Source: Dehalococcoidia bacterium UBA6808
GTDB lineage: Bacteria; Chloroflexota; Dehalococcoidia; GIF9; UBA5629
Direction of reading: 5' to 3'
NCBI GenBank assembly: GCA_002452695.1
Contig: DKFA01000022.1
Coordinates: 1 to 11,617, forward strand
DNA length: 11,617 nucleotides
The notes under the pieces are model-generated. The model worked only from the letters and a program-made list of their open reading frames with translations. It searched no databases and was not told the origin of the DNA. The translations under genes were made by a program, and so were the position numbers. Numbering within the stretch: position 1 is the first letter of the stretch; each line of letters begins with the position of its first letter. Shown here one piece after another: positions 5,783-11,617 of the stretch.

Positions 5783-7069
5783 ATGTCGTCTTTATCCAAA
5801 AAATCTCTGAAAATTAATCTACCGACGATCGTTGCCGTGACGGCCCTGCTGATCGTCAGCATGTTGCTGACGGCCTGCTCTGCGCCGTCTTCAGACTCCT
5901 CGGCCGACAGGCTGCCGTCAATGCCGTCTGCATCTGCTGCGGCTGCGGTTGCAACAGCGCCCCTTTTCGATGAGACGGTAACGACTACATTGTATGAGCA
6001 GTGCATACCTGCAATCGTCCAGATCGAATCTATTTCTGAATTGATCACCCGGCTTCCGTTTAACATCAAACCCAACCAGGAAGGCCTTGGCTCGGGTTTC
6101 TTTATCGATGCGCAGGGCCATATCCTGACCAATAACCATGTGGTCGACAGAGCTTCCGAAGTAAAGGTTGTGCTGGAGGACGGCACGAAGCTGGATGCCA
6201 CAGTGGTCGGAACCGACAAGCATAACGACCTGGCCCTGCTGCAGATTGATGCTTCCAAAGCAGGCGCGATCAAATATCTGCCCCTGGGTGATTCAGACAC
6301 GGTTAAACCGGGCCAGATGTCCATCGCCCTGGGATCGCCTTACGGGTTGCAGGGGTCCATCACAGTTGGTGTGGTCAGTGGGGTCGGCAGGTCCATACCC
6401 GGCTCGGCCGACCGGACCATGACAAATATTATCCAGACGGACGCTGCCATCAATCCCGGCAACTCCGGCGGCCCGCTGCTCAATTCGAAGGGTGAGGTCA
6501 TCGGCATCAATACCGCCATCGAGTACAACGCCAACGGAGTCGGCTTTGCTGTGCCTGTCAACACAGCCAAAACGATGCTGCCCGAACTGCTCAAGGGTGG
6601 TCCCGTTAAAACAGCGTGGCTGGGCATCGAAGGAACCCCTGTCACCCGGGAACTGGCAGAGAAGCTGAAACTCAAGGCTGAAAAAGGTGTTTACGTCGTT
6701 AACGTGTTGAGCGACAGCCCGGCGGAAAAAGCTGGACTGGTAAAAGCGGACGATGGTGGCAACGAACCAGGCCCGGGCGGAGATATCATCACGGCAGTGG
6801 ACGGCAAAGCTGTGGCATCGGTACAGGACATGCTTTCTTATTTCAACGGCAAGAGGCCTGGTGATAAAGTAACCTTATCTGTAATACGCGGAGACCAGCA
6901 GATCAGTGTACCGGTTGAACTGGGCGAATGGCCTGACCAGCTTGCCAGCAGGAGTATTCAGATCGGTCCTGAATTGGGAGAGGAAGATATTCCATACGAT
7001 GGCTGGAATGACAAAAATGGCGACGGCTACGGATTCGATTTCGGCCCGTTCCATTTCCGCATCAGATAA
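5783..7069 (+). CDS. htrA: HtrA/DegP-family serine protease, lipoprotein with one PDZ domain
   Basis: A 428-residue envelope protease that would degrade or sense misfolded proteins outside the membrane. The signal peptide has a hydrophobic core at 13-29 and lipobox Leu-Thr-Ala-Cys32, then a Ser/Ala-rich linker to about 60. The trypsin-like domain (about 65-270) has the full triad: His119 in Thr-Asn-Asn-His-Val-Val, Asp149 in His-Asn-Asp-Leu-Ala-Leu-Leu, and Ser228 in Gly-Asn-Ser-Gly-Gly-Pro. One PDZ domain spans about 276-380. The tail (about 395-428) is acidic and aromatic, with an Asp410-x-Asn-x-Asp-Gly loop like a partial calcium-binding EF-hand. Most HtrA proteins are secreted or membrane-anchored, so the lipid anchor is less usual. 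It follows the putative anti-sigma gene by 37 nt and probably shares its transcript, so it could be a target of the sigma factor, a protease acting on the anti-sigma protein, or both. A hairpin terminator follows. Confidence 0.93.
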   Translation: MSSLSKKSLKINLPTIVAVTALLIVSMLLTACSAPSSDSSADRLPSMPSASAAAAVATAPLFDETVTTTLYEQCIPAIVQIESISELITRLPFNIKPNQEGLGSGFFIDAQGHILTNNHVVDRASEVKVVLEDGTKLDATVVGTDKHNDLALLQIDASKAGAIKYLPLGDSDTVKPGQMSIALGSPYGLQGSITVGVVSGVGRSIPGSADRTMTNIIQTDAAINPGNSGGPLLNSKGEVIGINTAIEYNANGVGFAVPVNTAKTMLPELLKGGPVKTAWLGIEGTPVTRELAEKLKLKAEKGVYVVNVLSDSPAEKAGLVKADDGGNEPGPGGDIITAVDGKAVASVQDMLSYFNGKRPGDKVTLSVIRGDQQISVPVELGEWPDQLASRSIQIGPELGEEDIPYDGWNDKNGDGYGFDFGPFHFRIR

Positions 7070-7093
7070 ATTAAGCAGGCTCCTACACTTCAA

Positions 7094-7134
7094 GCTCACT
7101 CCGTCCCATTACCCCCTCCCGGGACGGAGTGAGC
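7094..7134 (+). terminator. Terminator-like hairpin after htrA
   Basis: Perfect 14-bp stem: GCTCACTCCGTCCC (7094-7107) pairs with GGGACGGAGTGAGC (7121-7134) across a 13-nt pyrimidine-rich loop. It lies 24 nt after the HtrA stop. The following bases, AAATTGTTTAAT, are only moderately T-rich, so termination may be less efficient than at a classic site. Confidence 0.65.
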
Positions 7135-7142
7135 AAATTGTT

Positions 7143-7254
7143 TAATAAATTCCAAGCTCTAAAATCCAAATTCAAAACAGATACCAAATGATAAATTAGA
7201 AACATCAAATAATTGGGACCATTTTATTTTAGGAATTTGGTGGAATTGAAAGCT
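7143..7254. repeat. AT-rich imperfect inverted repeat, probably an interspersed element
   Basis: A sharply AT-rich island with purine/pyrimidine asymmetry. The left half is rich in CCAA/AAATTC words, and the right half carries the complementary GGAATTTGG and GGAATT words (7232-7246). Similar 'AATTCCAA...AAATACCAAAT...TTTGGAATTT' islands occur between genes in many environmental bacterial genomes, so it is probably a dispersed non-coding repeat. That family resemblance is from memory and was not tested. It carries no ORF and no target-site duplication that I can see. Confidence 0.45.
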
Positions 7255-7313
7255 TTGCTCATTGAGCGATGGTATATTAGCCAGTATGACATCGATACCC
7301 GGCGGAGCGCGTC

Positions 7314-7340
7314 GGCTGCCGGAAACACCGGCAGCCTTTT
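7314..7340 (+). terminator. Hairpin with T run, terminator-like
   Basis: Perfect 9-bp GC-rich stem: GGCTGCCGG (7314-7322), loop AAACA, CCGGCAGCC (7328-7336), then TTTT (7337-7340). This is the form of a plus-strand intrinsic terminator, yet the nearest plus-strand gene ended about 245 bp earlier and has its own hairpin. It may be a back-up terminator, the end of a short unannotated transcript, or the relic of a lost gene. Confidence 0.6.
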
Positions 7341-7470
7341 GCCAGCGCTTGTCTCCAGTGTTCAGACAATGTAAAACAGGTGATTTTGCCCGAGCGGCTA
7401 AATGCTTCGTCTCTCTGGCGGCGGCCCAGCAGGGCAGAACCGCTGCCATTATACTAATCGTATTAAAGGC

Positions 7471-8412
7471 TTATTTTTGTGCCTGGGCCGGTGCGGGATT
7501 GACAATGCCCTTGGTCAGCTTCTCAGGAACCTCTTTGATTAACTCATCAAGGGTCCAGAAGCCGCTTTCCTTGTTGATGGTAGCGATGATCTGCGGCTCG
7601 GAGTAGAGGCTGAGGGAATTGCCGTTGATGAAAAAGTTGCGGCCGTTGATATTGGCTGCTTCCTCGGTGCACAGGTAGACTACCAGGGGAGGGATGTGCT
7701 CTGGCTTGGATGAGAAAAAGCCGTCAAAGAATTTCTGGAAATCGGCTTCTGTTGTTATACCCATGGAGGCTGCCTTCTTCCTCATGGAATTCTTAACATC
7801 TTCGGTAATAGTCATCCTGGTGGCTGCATTGGGGCGGATGGCATTGACGGTGATTCCGTACTTGCCCAGGTCGAGTGCGGCGGTGCGGGTGAAGCCGATG
7901 ATACCTTCCTTGGCTGCGCTGTAATTGGCCTGGCCGACGTTGCCCAGGCCTGAGATGGAAGAAGTGTTGACGATACGGCCCCAGCGCTGCTGCCTCATAT
8001 AAACGCTGGCTGGTCTGGTGCAATGGAATGTTCCGTAAAGGTGTACCTTCATAATGATGTCCCACTCATCCTCGGTCATGTTGAAGAGCATGCGGTCGCG
8101 CAGGATGCCTGCGTTATTGACCAGGATGTCAATCCTGCCAAATTTGTCGACGGCGGTCTTGATAATGTTTTCACCGCCCTCTGCGGTAGCGACTGAGTCA
8201 TAGTTGGGTACGGCCTCACCGCCCATCTTCTTGATTTCCTGGCAAACTTCCTCTGCCGGTGATTGCGATGCGCCGGTGCCGTCGGTGGCGACGCCCAGGT
8301 CGTTCACCACAAGCTTGGCGCCCTCAGCAGCCAAGGCCAGCGCTTCGGCGCGGCCGATACCGCGCCCTGCCCCTGTTACCACTGCAACTTTATCCTTTAG
8401 TCTAATTCCCAT
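7471..8412 (-). CDS. SDR-family oxidoreductase, MFE-2-like (3-hydroxyacyl-CoA dehydrogenase type)
   Basis: A 313-residue cytoplasmic NAD(P)-dependent dehydrogenase of the classical short-chain family. The Rossmann motif Thr13-Gly-Ala-Gly-Arg-Gly-Ile-Gly20 binds the cofactor. Asn99-Asn-Ala-Gly102, Ser151/Ser152, Tyr164 and Lys168 (Tyr-Ser-Ala-Ala-Lys) form the usual active site. The stretch Asn37-Asp-Leu-Gly, then an insert rich in Gly/Thr/Ser to about residue 53, and Gly-Gly-Glu-Ala-Val-Pro-Asn at 64-70, resembles the dehydrogenase part of multifunctional enzyme type 2 (HSD17B4), which oxidises 3-hydroxyacyl-CoA in beta-oxidation. The acidic Asp38 after the second strand suggests NAD preference. 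A tail of about 45 residues (269-313) extends beyond the core and ends in Ala/Pro/Gln. AAGGAG upstream (8426-8421) supports the start. No pathway partner is next to it, so the substrate is uncertain. Confidence 0.88.
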   Translation of the reverse strand: MGIRLKDKVAVVTGAGRGIGRAEALALAAEGAKLVVNDLGVATDGTGASQSPAEEVCQEIKKMGGEAVPNYDSVATAEGGENIIKTAVDKFGRIDILVNNAGILRDRMLFNMTEDEWDIIMKVHLYGTFHCTRPASVYMRQQRWGRIVNTSSISGLGNVGQANYSAAKEGIIGFTRTAALDLGKYGITVNAIRPNAATRMTITEDVKNSMRKKAASMGITTEADFQKFFDGFFSSKPEHIPPLVVYLCTEEAANINGRNFFINGNSLSLYSEPQIIATINKESGFWTLDELIKEVPEKLTKGIVNPAPAQAQK

Positions 8413-8527
8413 GATAGATACTCCTTCAATACATTTTATTTACGTATTCAGAATTTTATGCCGACAATTGGGTATTTTACTATACAACGCCTTCAATTGC
8501 ACTTCTAAGCTCGATAATTATTTTCTG

Positions 8528-8664
8528 GTGAATAAGGCGCTGGACCTGAAGGGTTGCAGACAGATGCAGGATATGAGCGCAGAGACCATCAGCATAGCCA
8601 ACCATGCAGAAGAGGTCATGAAGGACTTTCGCAGATTGACCATTGAGCCGGAAAATAATTACCT
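8528..8664 (+). pseudogene. Possible coding remnant, function unknown
   Basis: In the 246-bp gap between two minus-strand genes, the plus-strand frame from about 8528 reads like genuine protein. It contains Ala-Leu-Asp-Leu-Lys-Gly, then Met-Gln-Asp-Met-Ser-Ala-Glu-Thr-Ile-Ser-Ile-Ala-Asn-His-Ala-Glu-Glu-Val-Met-Lys-Asp-Phe (20 or fewer residues quoted per run elsewhere), an amphipathic helical pattern that ends near Glu-Asn-Asn-Tyr-Leu. It has no start site or ribosome-binding site. Downstream, the frame simply runs on into antisense of the pseudouridine synthase gene, so a native 3' end is absent too. I do not recognise the family. It could be the tail of an acyl-CoA-related enzyme lost by deletion, or chance. 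Confidence 0.3.
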
Positions 8665-9378
8665 GCGGAGCAGTTTTCCGATCTCGGCCGGCGTCAGCTT
8701 TCTGATCTCGCCTTCTGCCAGGTCGCCCAATTCCAACCTGCCTATGCGCACCCTTTTAAGCGTTTTTACCTCGTATCCGAGGGAGGCGAACATGCGTTTG
8801 ACCTGGCGGTGTCTGCCTTCGTGGATAGTGATGCTGTAGGTATAAGCCGCGTCGGGAACCTCTTTCAGTATGGCGGGGGAAGTCAGGCCGTCCTCCAGTT
8901 CAAGGCCCTTTTCCAGCTTTTCCTTATCCGCGTCGCCGAGTTTGCCGTTGACTGTTACGATATACTCCTTCTCATGCTCAAAGCGGGGATGTGTAAGGCG
9001 GTAGGTAAGATTACCGTCGTTGGTCAGGATGAGCAGGCCGGTGGAGTCGTAGTCCAGTCTGCCGGCAGGGTAGAGGCCGAGCGAGCGGTAGCGTTCGGGC
9101 AGCAGATCGATCACAGTCCTGCGGCCGCGGTCGTCGCGTGTGGTTGACAGCACATCCAGCGGTTTGTTGACCATGAGGACCAGCGTTTTATTGGGCTTGA
9201 ACTTTACGGGCTTGCCGTCGCAGTCAATATTATCGATCCCGGGGTAGACCGGCATGGTGTAGCTGTCAACGGCCCTTCCGTTAACGGTGACGCGGCCCTG
9301 CTTGATGGCTGACACCGACTGGCGGCGGGCGCCGAAACCGGCTTCAACCAGGTATTTGAGCAAGGGGATGGATTCCAT
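8659..9378 (-). CDS. rluB: RluB-like 23S rRNA pseudouridine synthase (RsuA/RluB/E/F family)
   Basis: A 239-residue enzyme that isomerises a specific uridine to pseudouridine in ribosomal RNA, most likely in 23S rRNA. Residues about 1-48 form an S4 RNA-binding domain (Leu-Leu-Lys-Tyr-Leu, Gly-Arg-Val-Thr-Val-Asn-Gly). The catalytic domain spans about 66-235. It has the family motif Gly106-Arg-Leu-Asp109-Tyr-Asp-Ser-Thr-Gly-Leu-Leu, with Asp109 as the catalytic aspartate. It also has Thr-Asn-Asp-Gly, Leu-Thr-His-Pro, Lys-Glu-Tyr and Glu-Gly-Arg-His-Arg-Gln-Val-Lys-Arg-Met, all typical of RluB and its relatives. Length matches the short bacterial RluB forms. RsuA (16S) and RluE/F share the fold, so RluB is the best but not certain assignment. 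No ribosome-binding site precedes ATG 9378, and an extended -10 lies right before it. It stands alone on the minus strand. Confidence 0.9.
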   Translation of the reverse strand: MESIPLLKYLVEAGFGARRQSVSAIKQGRVTVNGRAVDSYTMPVYPGIDNIDCDGKPVKFKPNKTLVLMVNKPLDVLSTTRDDRGRRTVIDLLPERYRSLGLYPAGRLDYDSTGLLILTNDGNLTYRLTHPRFEHEKEYIVTVNGKLGDADKEKLEKGLELEDGLTSPAILKEVPDAAYTYSITIHEGRHRQVKRMFASLGYEVKTLKRVRIGRLELGDLAEGEIRKLTPAEIGKLLRR

Positions 9379-9388
9379 GGCAGGGATA

Positions 9389-9397
9389 ATTGTATCA
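9389..9397 (-). promoter_or_regulatory. Extended -10 promoter of the pseudouridine synthase gene
   Basis: The minus strand reads TGA-TACAAT (9397-9389), an extended -10 element, 10 nt before the ATG at 9378. The expected start near 9382 leaves a leader of about four bases, in keeping with the missing Shine-Dalgarno site. The -35 region is poor (CTGAAG at an 18-nt spacing). Confidence 0.45.
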
Positions 9398-9466
9398 TGA
9401 GAAGGGGCTATCCTTCAGACCTGTCTGCCTGGGGCGCAATCCGGCTGCAAGGCGGGTTTACACCTG

Positions 9467-9475
9467 TGCTAAAAT
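9467..9475 (+). promoter_or_regulatory. Extended -10 promoter of the GH10 gene
   Basis: TGC-TAAAAT is an extended -10 with the first base after TGN at 9470. A start near 9482 gives a leader of about 20 nt containing AAAGGTG (9491-9497). No good -35 is visible at 16-18 nt. Confidence 0.45.
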
Positions 9476-9502
9476 ATACGAAATCTATATAAAGGTGTGT
9501 TG

Positions 9503-11002
9503 ATGAAACTGAAACGGAAAATTATCCAGCATATTGCGCTGGCTATATTTACGATAATGCTGGCACTGCCGGCGGTCGCCTGCCAGCAGGGCGGCGGCGA
9601 CCTGGGTATGACCATTTTCCAGGTTTACAACAATGTCCGCGAGTGGATTATTATGAATGGCGCCGACGACCGTATTGAGAAGATACGTAAAGGAGATGCG
9701 AGCGTAACGGTCGTGGACGACAAGGGCAACGCAGTCAGGGACGCTCGCGTTTATTACGAGCAGCAGAACCATGATTTTCTTTTCGGTTCGAGCCTTTCGC
9801 CGCTTGGTATCAAAGAAGGCGGCCCCAATGCTGTTAACCAGCAGTGGGCTGACGCCTATACGGCCTTGTTCAACTATGGCACCTTGCCTTTTTACTGGGC
9901 TAGCTACGAACCGGTCATGGGGCAGACCAACGAGCAGTTATTGAGGGCGATGGCAGACTGGGCCAGGAAGCGTAATATTGTCACCAAGGGACATCCTCTG
10001 GTGTGGGCTGATGCTACTCCGTCCTGGGCGCCGCCGGGCATAAATGAGATTCAGCTTGCCGAAGAAAAGCATATCAAAGAAGTGGCCGGCAATTTCTGTG
10101 GCCTGGTGGAGTACTGGGATGTGGTGAACGAGCCTACCATGGGGCCGCGGGTTAACAGCCCGATCGGCAACTGGATGAATGCCAGGACGCCTGCTGTGGT
10201 CAGCGCCGATGCCCTCAACTGGGCCCGATCGGCCTGCCCCACAGCCACATTGATAATCAATGATTACCGCACCGACCAGGATTTCCGAGAGATTTTACAG
10301 AATATAATCCGCCAGAAAGGTAAATTTGATGCTATCGGCCTGCAGTCCCATATGCATCGTGGCAACTGGCCGCTGTATCAGGTGTGGGATACCTGCGAGA
10401 GGTTCAAGGACTTTGATGTTCCGATACATTTCACCGAAGTAACCGTGCTGAGCGGACCACCTAAAAGCGGCATTTCCACCTCTCAGTCGTCAGATCAAAC
10501 AAGCTGGCCGTCGACGCCGGCAGGAGAGCTGGCGCAGGCTGAATACGTGGAAAAGTTCTATACGCTGCTGTTCAGCCATCCTTCGGTCGAAGCTATTACC
10601 TGGTGGGATTTTTCGGACAGTGGAGCATGGCAGGGCGCGCCGGCAGGGCTGTTGCGAGCCGACATGTCGAAGAAGCCGGCCTACGACCGGCTGCTCAAGC
10701 TGGTGCGGGCGAAGTGGTGGAGCTTCGGCAACGTATATACCGACATGGATGGCAAAACATCCTTCAGGGGCTTTTACGGCCCTTACAGGATCATAGTGGA
10801 AAAGGAAGGCAAGCGCGCCGAGGCGACGCTTCATCTGAGCAAGGGAATAGATAATGAGGTCGAAGTTCAGTTACCGGGATATATCCAGGAGCCCCCGACG
10901 CCGCTCCGTGAGCAGCTCTGGCCCTATGCTGTGGCCGTTGTGGTTATGGCTCTGGCGGCGCTGATTATCCGCTGGATCATGCAAATTAGAAGGCGTATAT
11001 AG
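9503..11002 (+). CDS. Membrane-anchored GH10 endo-1,4-beta-xylanase-like glycoside hydrolase
   Basis: A 499-residue exported enzyme predicted to cleave internal beta-1,4 bonds in xylan or a similar polymer by a retaining mechanism. An N-terminal signal (hydrophobic core 11-26) ends at Ala-Val-Ala-Cys27, a weak lipobox. Residues about 65-95 form a small beta region (Val-Thr-Val-Val-Asp-Asp-Lys-Gly). The GH10 barrel spans about 95-400. It has Gly-His-Pro-Leu-Val-Trp at 163-168, acid/base Glu210 in Trp-Asp-Val-Val-Asn-Glu-Pro, Gln281-Ser-His, nucleophile Glu312 in His-Phe-Thr-Glu-Val, and Trp367-Trp-Asp-Phe-Ser-Asp. After a short beta domain (about 405-458), a hydrophobic helix (about 472-492) and a basic Arg-Arg-Arg end would anchor the protein with the catalytic part outside. 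ATG 9503 follows AAGGTG by five bases and is preferred over GTG 9497. The nucleophile motif differs slightly from the common Thr-Glu-Leu-Asp, so the substrate may not be xylan. Confidence 0.88.
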   Translation: MKLKRKIIQHIALAIFTIMLALPAVACQQGGGDLGMTIFQVYNNVREWIIMNGADDRIEKIRKGDASVTVVDDKGNAVRDARVYYEQQNHDFLFGSSLSPLGIKEGGPNAVNQQWADAYTALFNYGTLPFYWASYEPVMGQTNEQLLRAMADWARKRNIVTKGHPLVWADATPSWAPPGINEIQLAEEKHIKEVAGNFCGLVEYWDVVNEPTMGPRVNSPIGNWMNARTPAVVSADALNWARSACPTATLIINDYRTDQDFREILQNIIRQKGKFDAIGLQSHMHRGNWPLYQVWDTCERFKDFDVPIHFTEVTVLSGPPKSGISTSQSSDQTSWPSTPAGELAQAEYVEKFYTLLFSHPSVEAITWWDFSDSGAWQGAPAGLLRADMSKKPAYDRLLKLVRAKWWSFGNVYTDMDGKTSFRGFYGPYRIIVEKEGKRAEATLHLSKGIDNEVEVQLPGYIQEPPTPLREQLWPYAVAVVVMALAALIIRWIMQIRRRI

Positions 11003-11029
11003 TTCGAAGGTTCAGGCAGGAGGAGGACC

Positions 11030-11575
11030 ATGGATGCTTTAGAAGCTATTCTGACGCGCCGCAGCATCAGACGTTATACGACTAAATCAGTCAGCGACGA
11101 TCTAATTATCAAGCTGTTGGAAGCGGCCATGGCGGCCCCGTCGGCAGCCAATGAGCAGCCCTGGCATTTTGTGGTTATTACCGACCGTAAGACGCTTGTG
11201 CAGATCCCGACCTTTCATCCGCATGCTCATATGCTCAAGGAGGCGGCAGCAGCCATCCTGGTGGCTTACGACATTGAACTGGAGGGGCAGAAAGGCCGTG
11301 CTGTGCTTGACTGCAGTTGTGCCTCTCAAAACATGCTGCTGGCGGCGCATGCGCTGGGCTTAGGGGCGGTCTGGTGCGGAATTTACCCCGTGGAGAACCG
11401 TATCATGGCCGCGCGTAAGCTGCTTAATATGCCCCAACACGTAGTGCCGGTCTCGCTTATCTCCATTGGCTATCCCAATGAAAAACCGGGGAGGGAGGAC
11501 CGCTTCAAGCCCGAAAGGATACATTATGAATACTGGATGAGCAGCCACCATCGTATCATTAAAAAGGATAAATGA
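11030..11575 (+). CDS. Nitroreductase-family FMN-dependent oxidoreductase
   Basis: A 181-residue flavoprotein of the nitroreductase fold, using NAD(P)H to reduce nitro compounds, quinones or an unknown substrate. The FMN-binding start Arg10-Arg-Ser-Ile-Arg-Arg-Tyr16 and Ala36-Pro-Ser-Ala-Ala-Asn-Glu-Gln-Pro-Trp45-His-Phe are classic. The dimer-interface and flavin-contact region has Gly-Leu-Gly-Ala-Val-Trp-Cys-Gly, and near the end Ser-Ile-Gly-Tyr-Pro leads to a C-terminal arm ending near His-Tyr-Glu-Tyr-Trp. The length suits the short, one-domain members. AGGAGG lies 5-6 bases before ATG 11030, and the gene starts 27 nt after the GH10 stop with no terminator between, so co-transcription is possible though a shared function is not evident. 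Its stop overlaps the next start (TGATG), indicating translational coupling. Members of this family are often misnamed, so the substrate is open. Confidence 0.9.
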   Translation: MDALEAILTRRSIRRYTTKSVSDDLIIKLLEAAMAAPSAANEQPWHFVVITDRKTLVQIPTFHPHAHMLKEAAAAILVAYDIELEGQKGRAVLDCSCASQNMLLAAHALGLGAVWCGIYPVENRIMAARKLLNMPQHVVPVSLISIGYPNEKPGREDRFKPERIHYEYWMSSHHRIIKKDK

Positions 11576-11617
11576 TGGCTAAAAAGGAGAGGCGGCTGTT
11601 TGTCTCTTATGCCCGTC
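11575..11617 (+). CDS. Start of an unidentified gene, cut off by the window end
   Basis: ATG 11575 overlaps the nitroreductase stop by one base (TGATG), and AAGGAT sits a few bases upstream. The visible 14 residues read Met-Ala-Lys-Lys-Glu-Arg-Arg-Leu-Phe-Val-Ser-Tyr-Ala-Arg. The first beta strand with Val-Ser-Tyr-Ala could begin a flavodoxin-like protein, which would suit a nitroreductase partner, or a TIR-type domain. The fragment is too short to choose. Confidence 0.6.
   Translation, partial: MAKKERRLFVSYAR

Larger units (their letters stand above)
7070..7470. other. Gene-free spacer of about 400 bp
   Basis: Between the convergent HtrA and SDR genes I see no convincing gene on either strand. 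The open frames here are compositionally odd and match nothing I recognise. The spacer holds a terminator hairpin (7094-7134), an AT-rich imperfect inverted repeat (about 7143-7254) and a second hairpin with a T run (7314-7340). A TATAAT on the minus strand (7453-7448) has no matching -35. Confidence 0.7.

Noticed and set aside
5455..6324. Minus-strand ORF of 289 codons across the anti-sigma/HtrA junction
   Set aside because: It spans two well-supported plus-strand genes and the gap between them, with Ser/Arg-rich shadow composition.
7448..7453. Perfect TATAAT on the minus strand downstream of the SDR stop
   Set aside because: No -35 at 16-18 nt and no gene follows it; it may be chance in an AT-rich stretch.
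7159..7606. Opposing ORFs in the spacer between htrA and the SDR gene
   Set aside because: The minus ORF reads into the AT-rich repeat and through the hairpins, and the plus ORF runs antisense into the SDR gene. Neither has a ribosome-binding site or family pattern.
9497..9502. GTG/TTG starts for the GH10 gene
   Set aside because: ATG 9503 sits at a good distance from AAGGTG; the earlier codons overlap or crowd that site.
1..11617. tRNA, rRNA, CRISPR arrays, transposases, integrases, attachment sites, riboswitches
   Set aside because: I looked for T-arm GTTCRANNC patterns, regularly spaced repeats and recombinase genes and found none. The GGTTCGAAGG at 5401 and the TTCGAAGGTTC near 11003 lie in or beside coding sequence without a cloverleaf.

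Overview
This is an 11.6 kb stretch of bacterial chromosome, gene-dense and moderately GC-rich, with no phage, CRISPR, tRNA or insertion-sequence genes that I can see. The gene content is a lipoprotein HtrA, an ECF sigma factor beside a single-pass membrane protein, a 7TM-PAS-GGDEF protein, an MFE-2-like SDR and a membrane-anchored GH10. Genes with good Shine-Dalgarno sites are mixed with others that look leaderless. Together this fits an uncultivated Chloroflexota (Dehalococcoidia-like) genome, but that placement is an impression and not proven by the sequence.

Left part (1-2527): the tail of an oligopeptide ABC transporter ATPase is followed 24 nt later by a lipoprotein hydrolase of the CocE/NonD (peptidase S15) family, closed by a perfect 13-bp hairpin terminator. 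Next come two head-to-head gene remnants: the C-terminal part of an alpha/beta hydrolase (minus strand) and the C-terminal part of a family 3 solute-binding protein (plus strand). Both lack their 5' parts and meet at about 2209-2218, the expected result of one deletion across a divergent gene pair.

Middle part (2528-7134): a membrane PAS-GGDEF diguanylate cyclase (minus) has a near-consensus promoter that places the transcript start on its ATG. Divergent from it is a three-gene unit of ECF-type sigma factor, single-pass membrane protein (probable anti-sigma factor) and HtrA-type lipoprotein protease, ending in a perfect 14-bp hairpin. The same GCAAC-N16-CRTTA motif lies before both the sigma gene and the membrane-protein gene, suggesting autoregulation. 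This unit is the best candidate here for an incompletely described envelope-stress system.

Right part (7135-11617): a 400-bp gene-free spacer holds an AT-rich imperfect inverted repeat and a second hairpin with a T run. It is followed by an SDR dehydrogenase (minus), a 246-bp gap with a possible coding remnant, an RluB-like pseudouridine synthase (minus, apparently near-leaderless), and on the plus strand a GH10 endoxylanase-like enzyme with a C-terminal membrane anchor, a nitroreductase-family protein and the first 14 codons of another gene.
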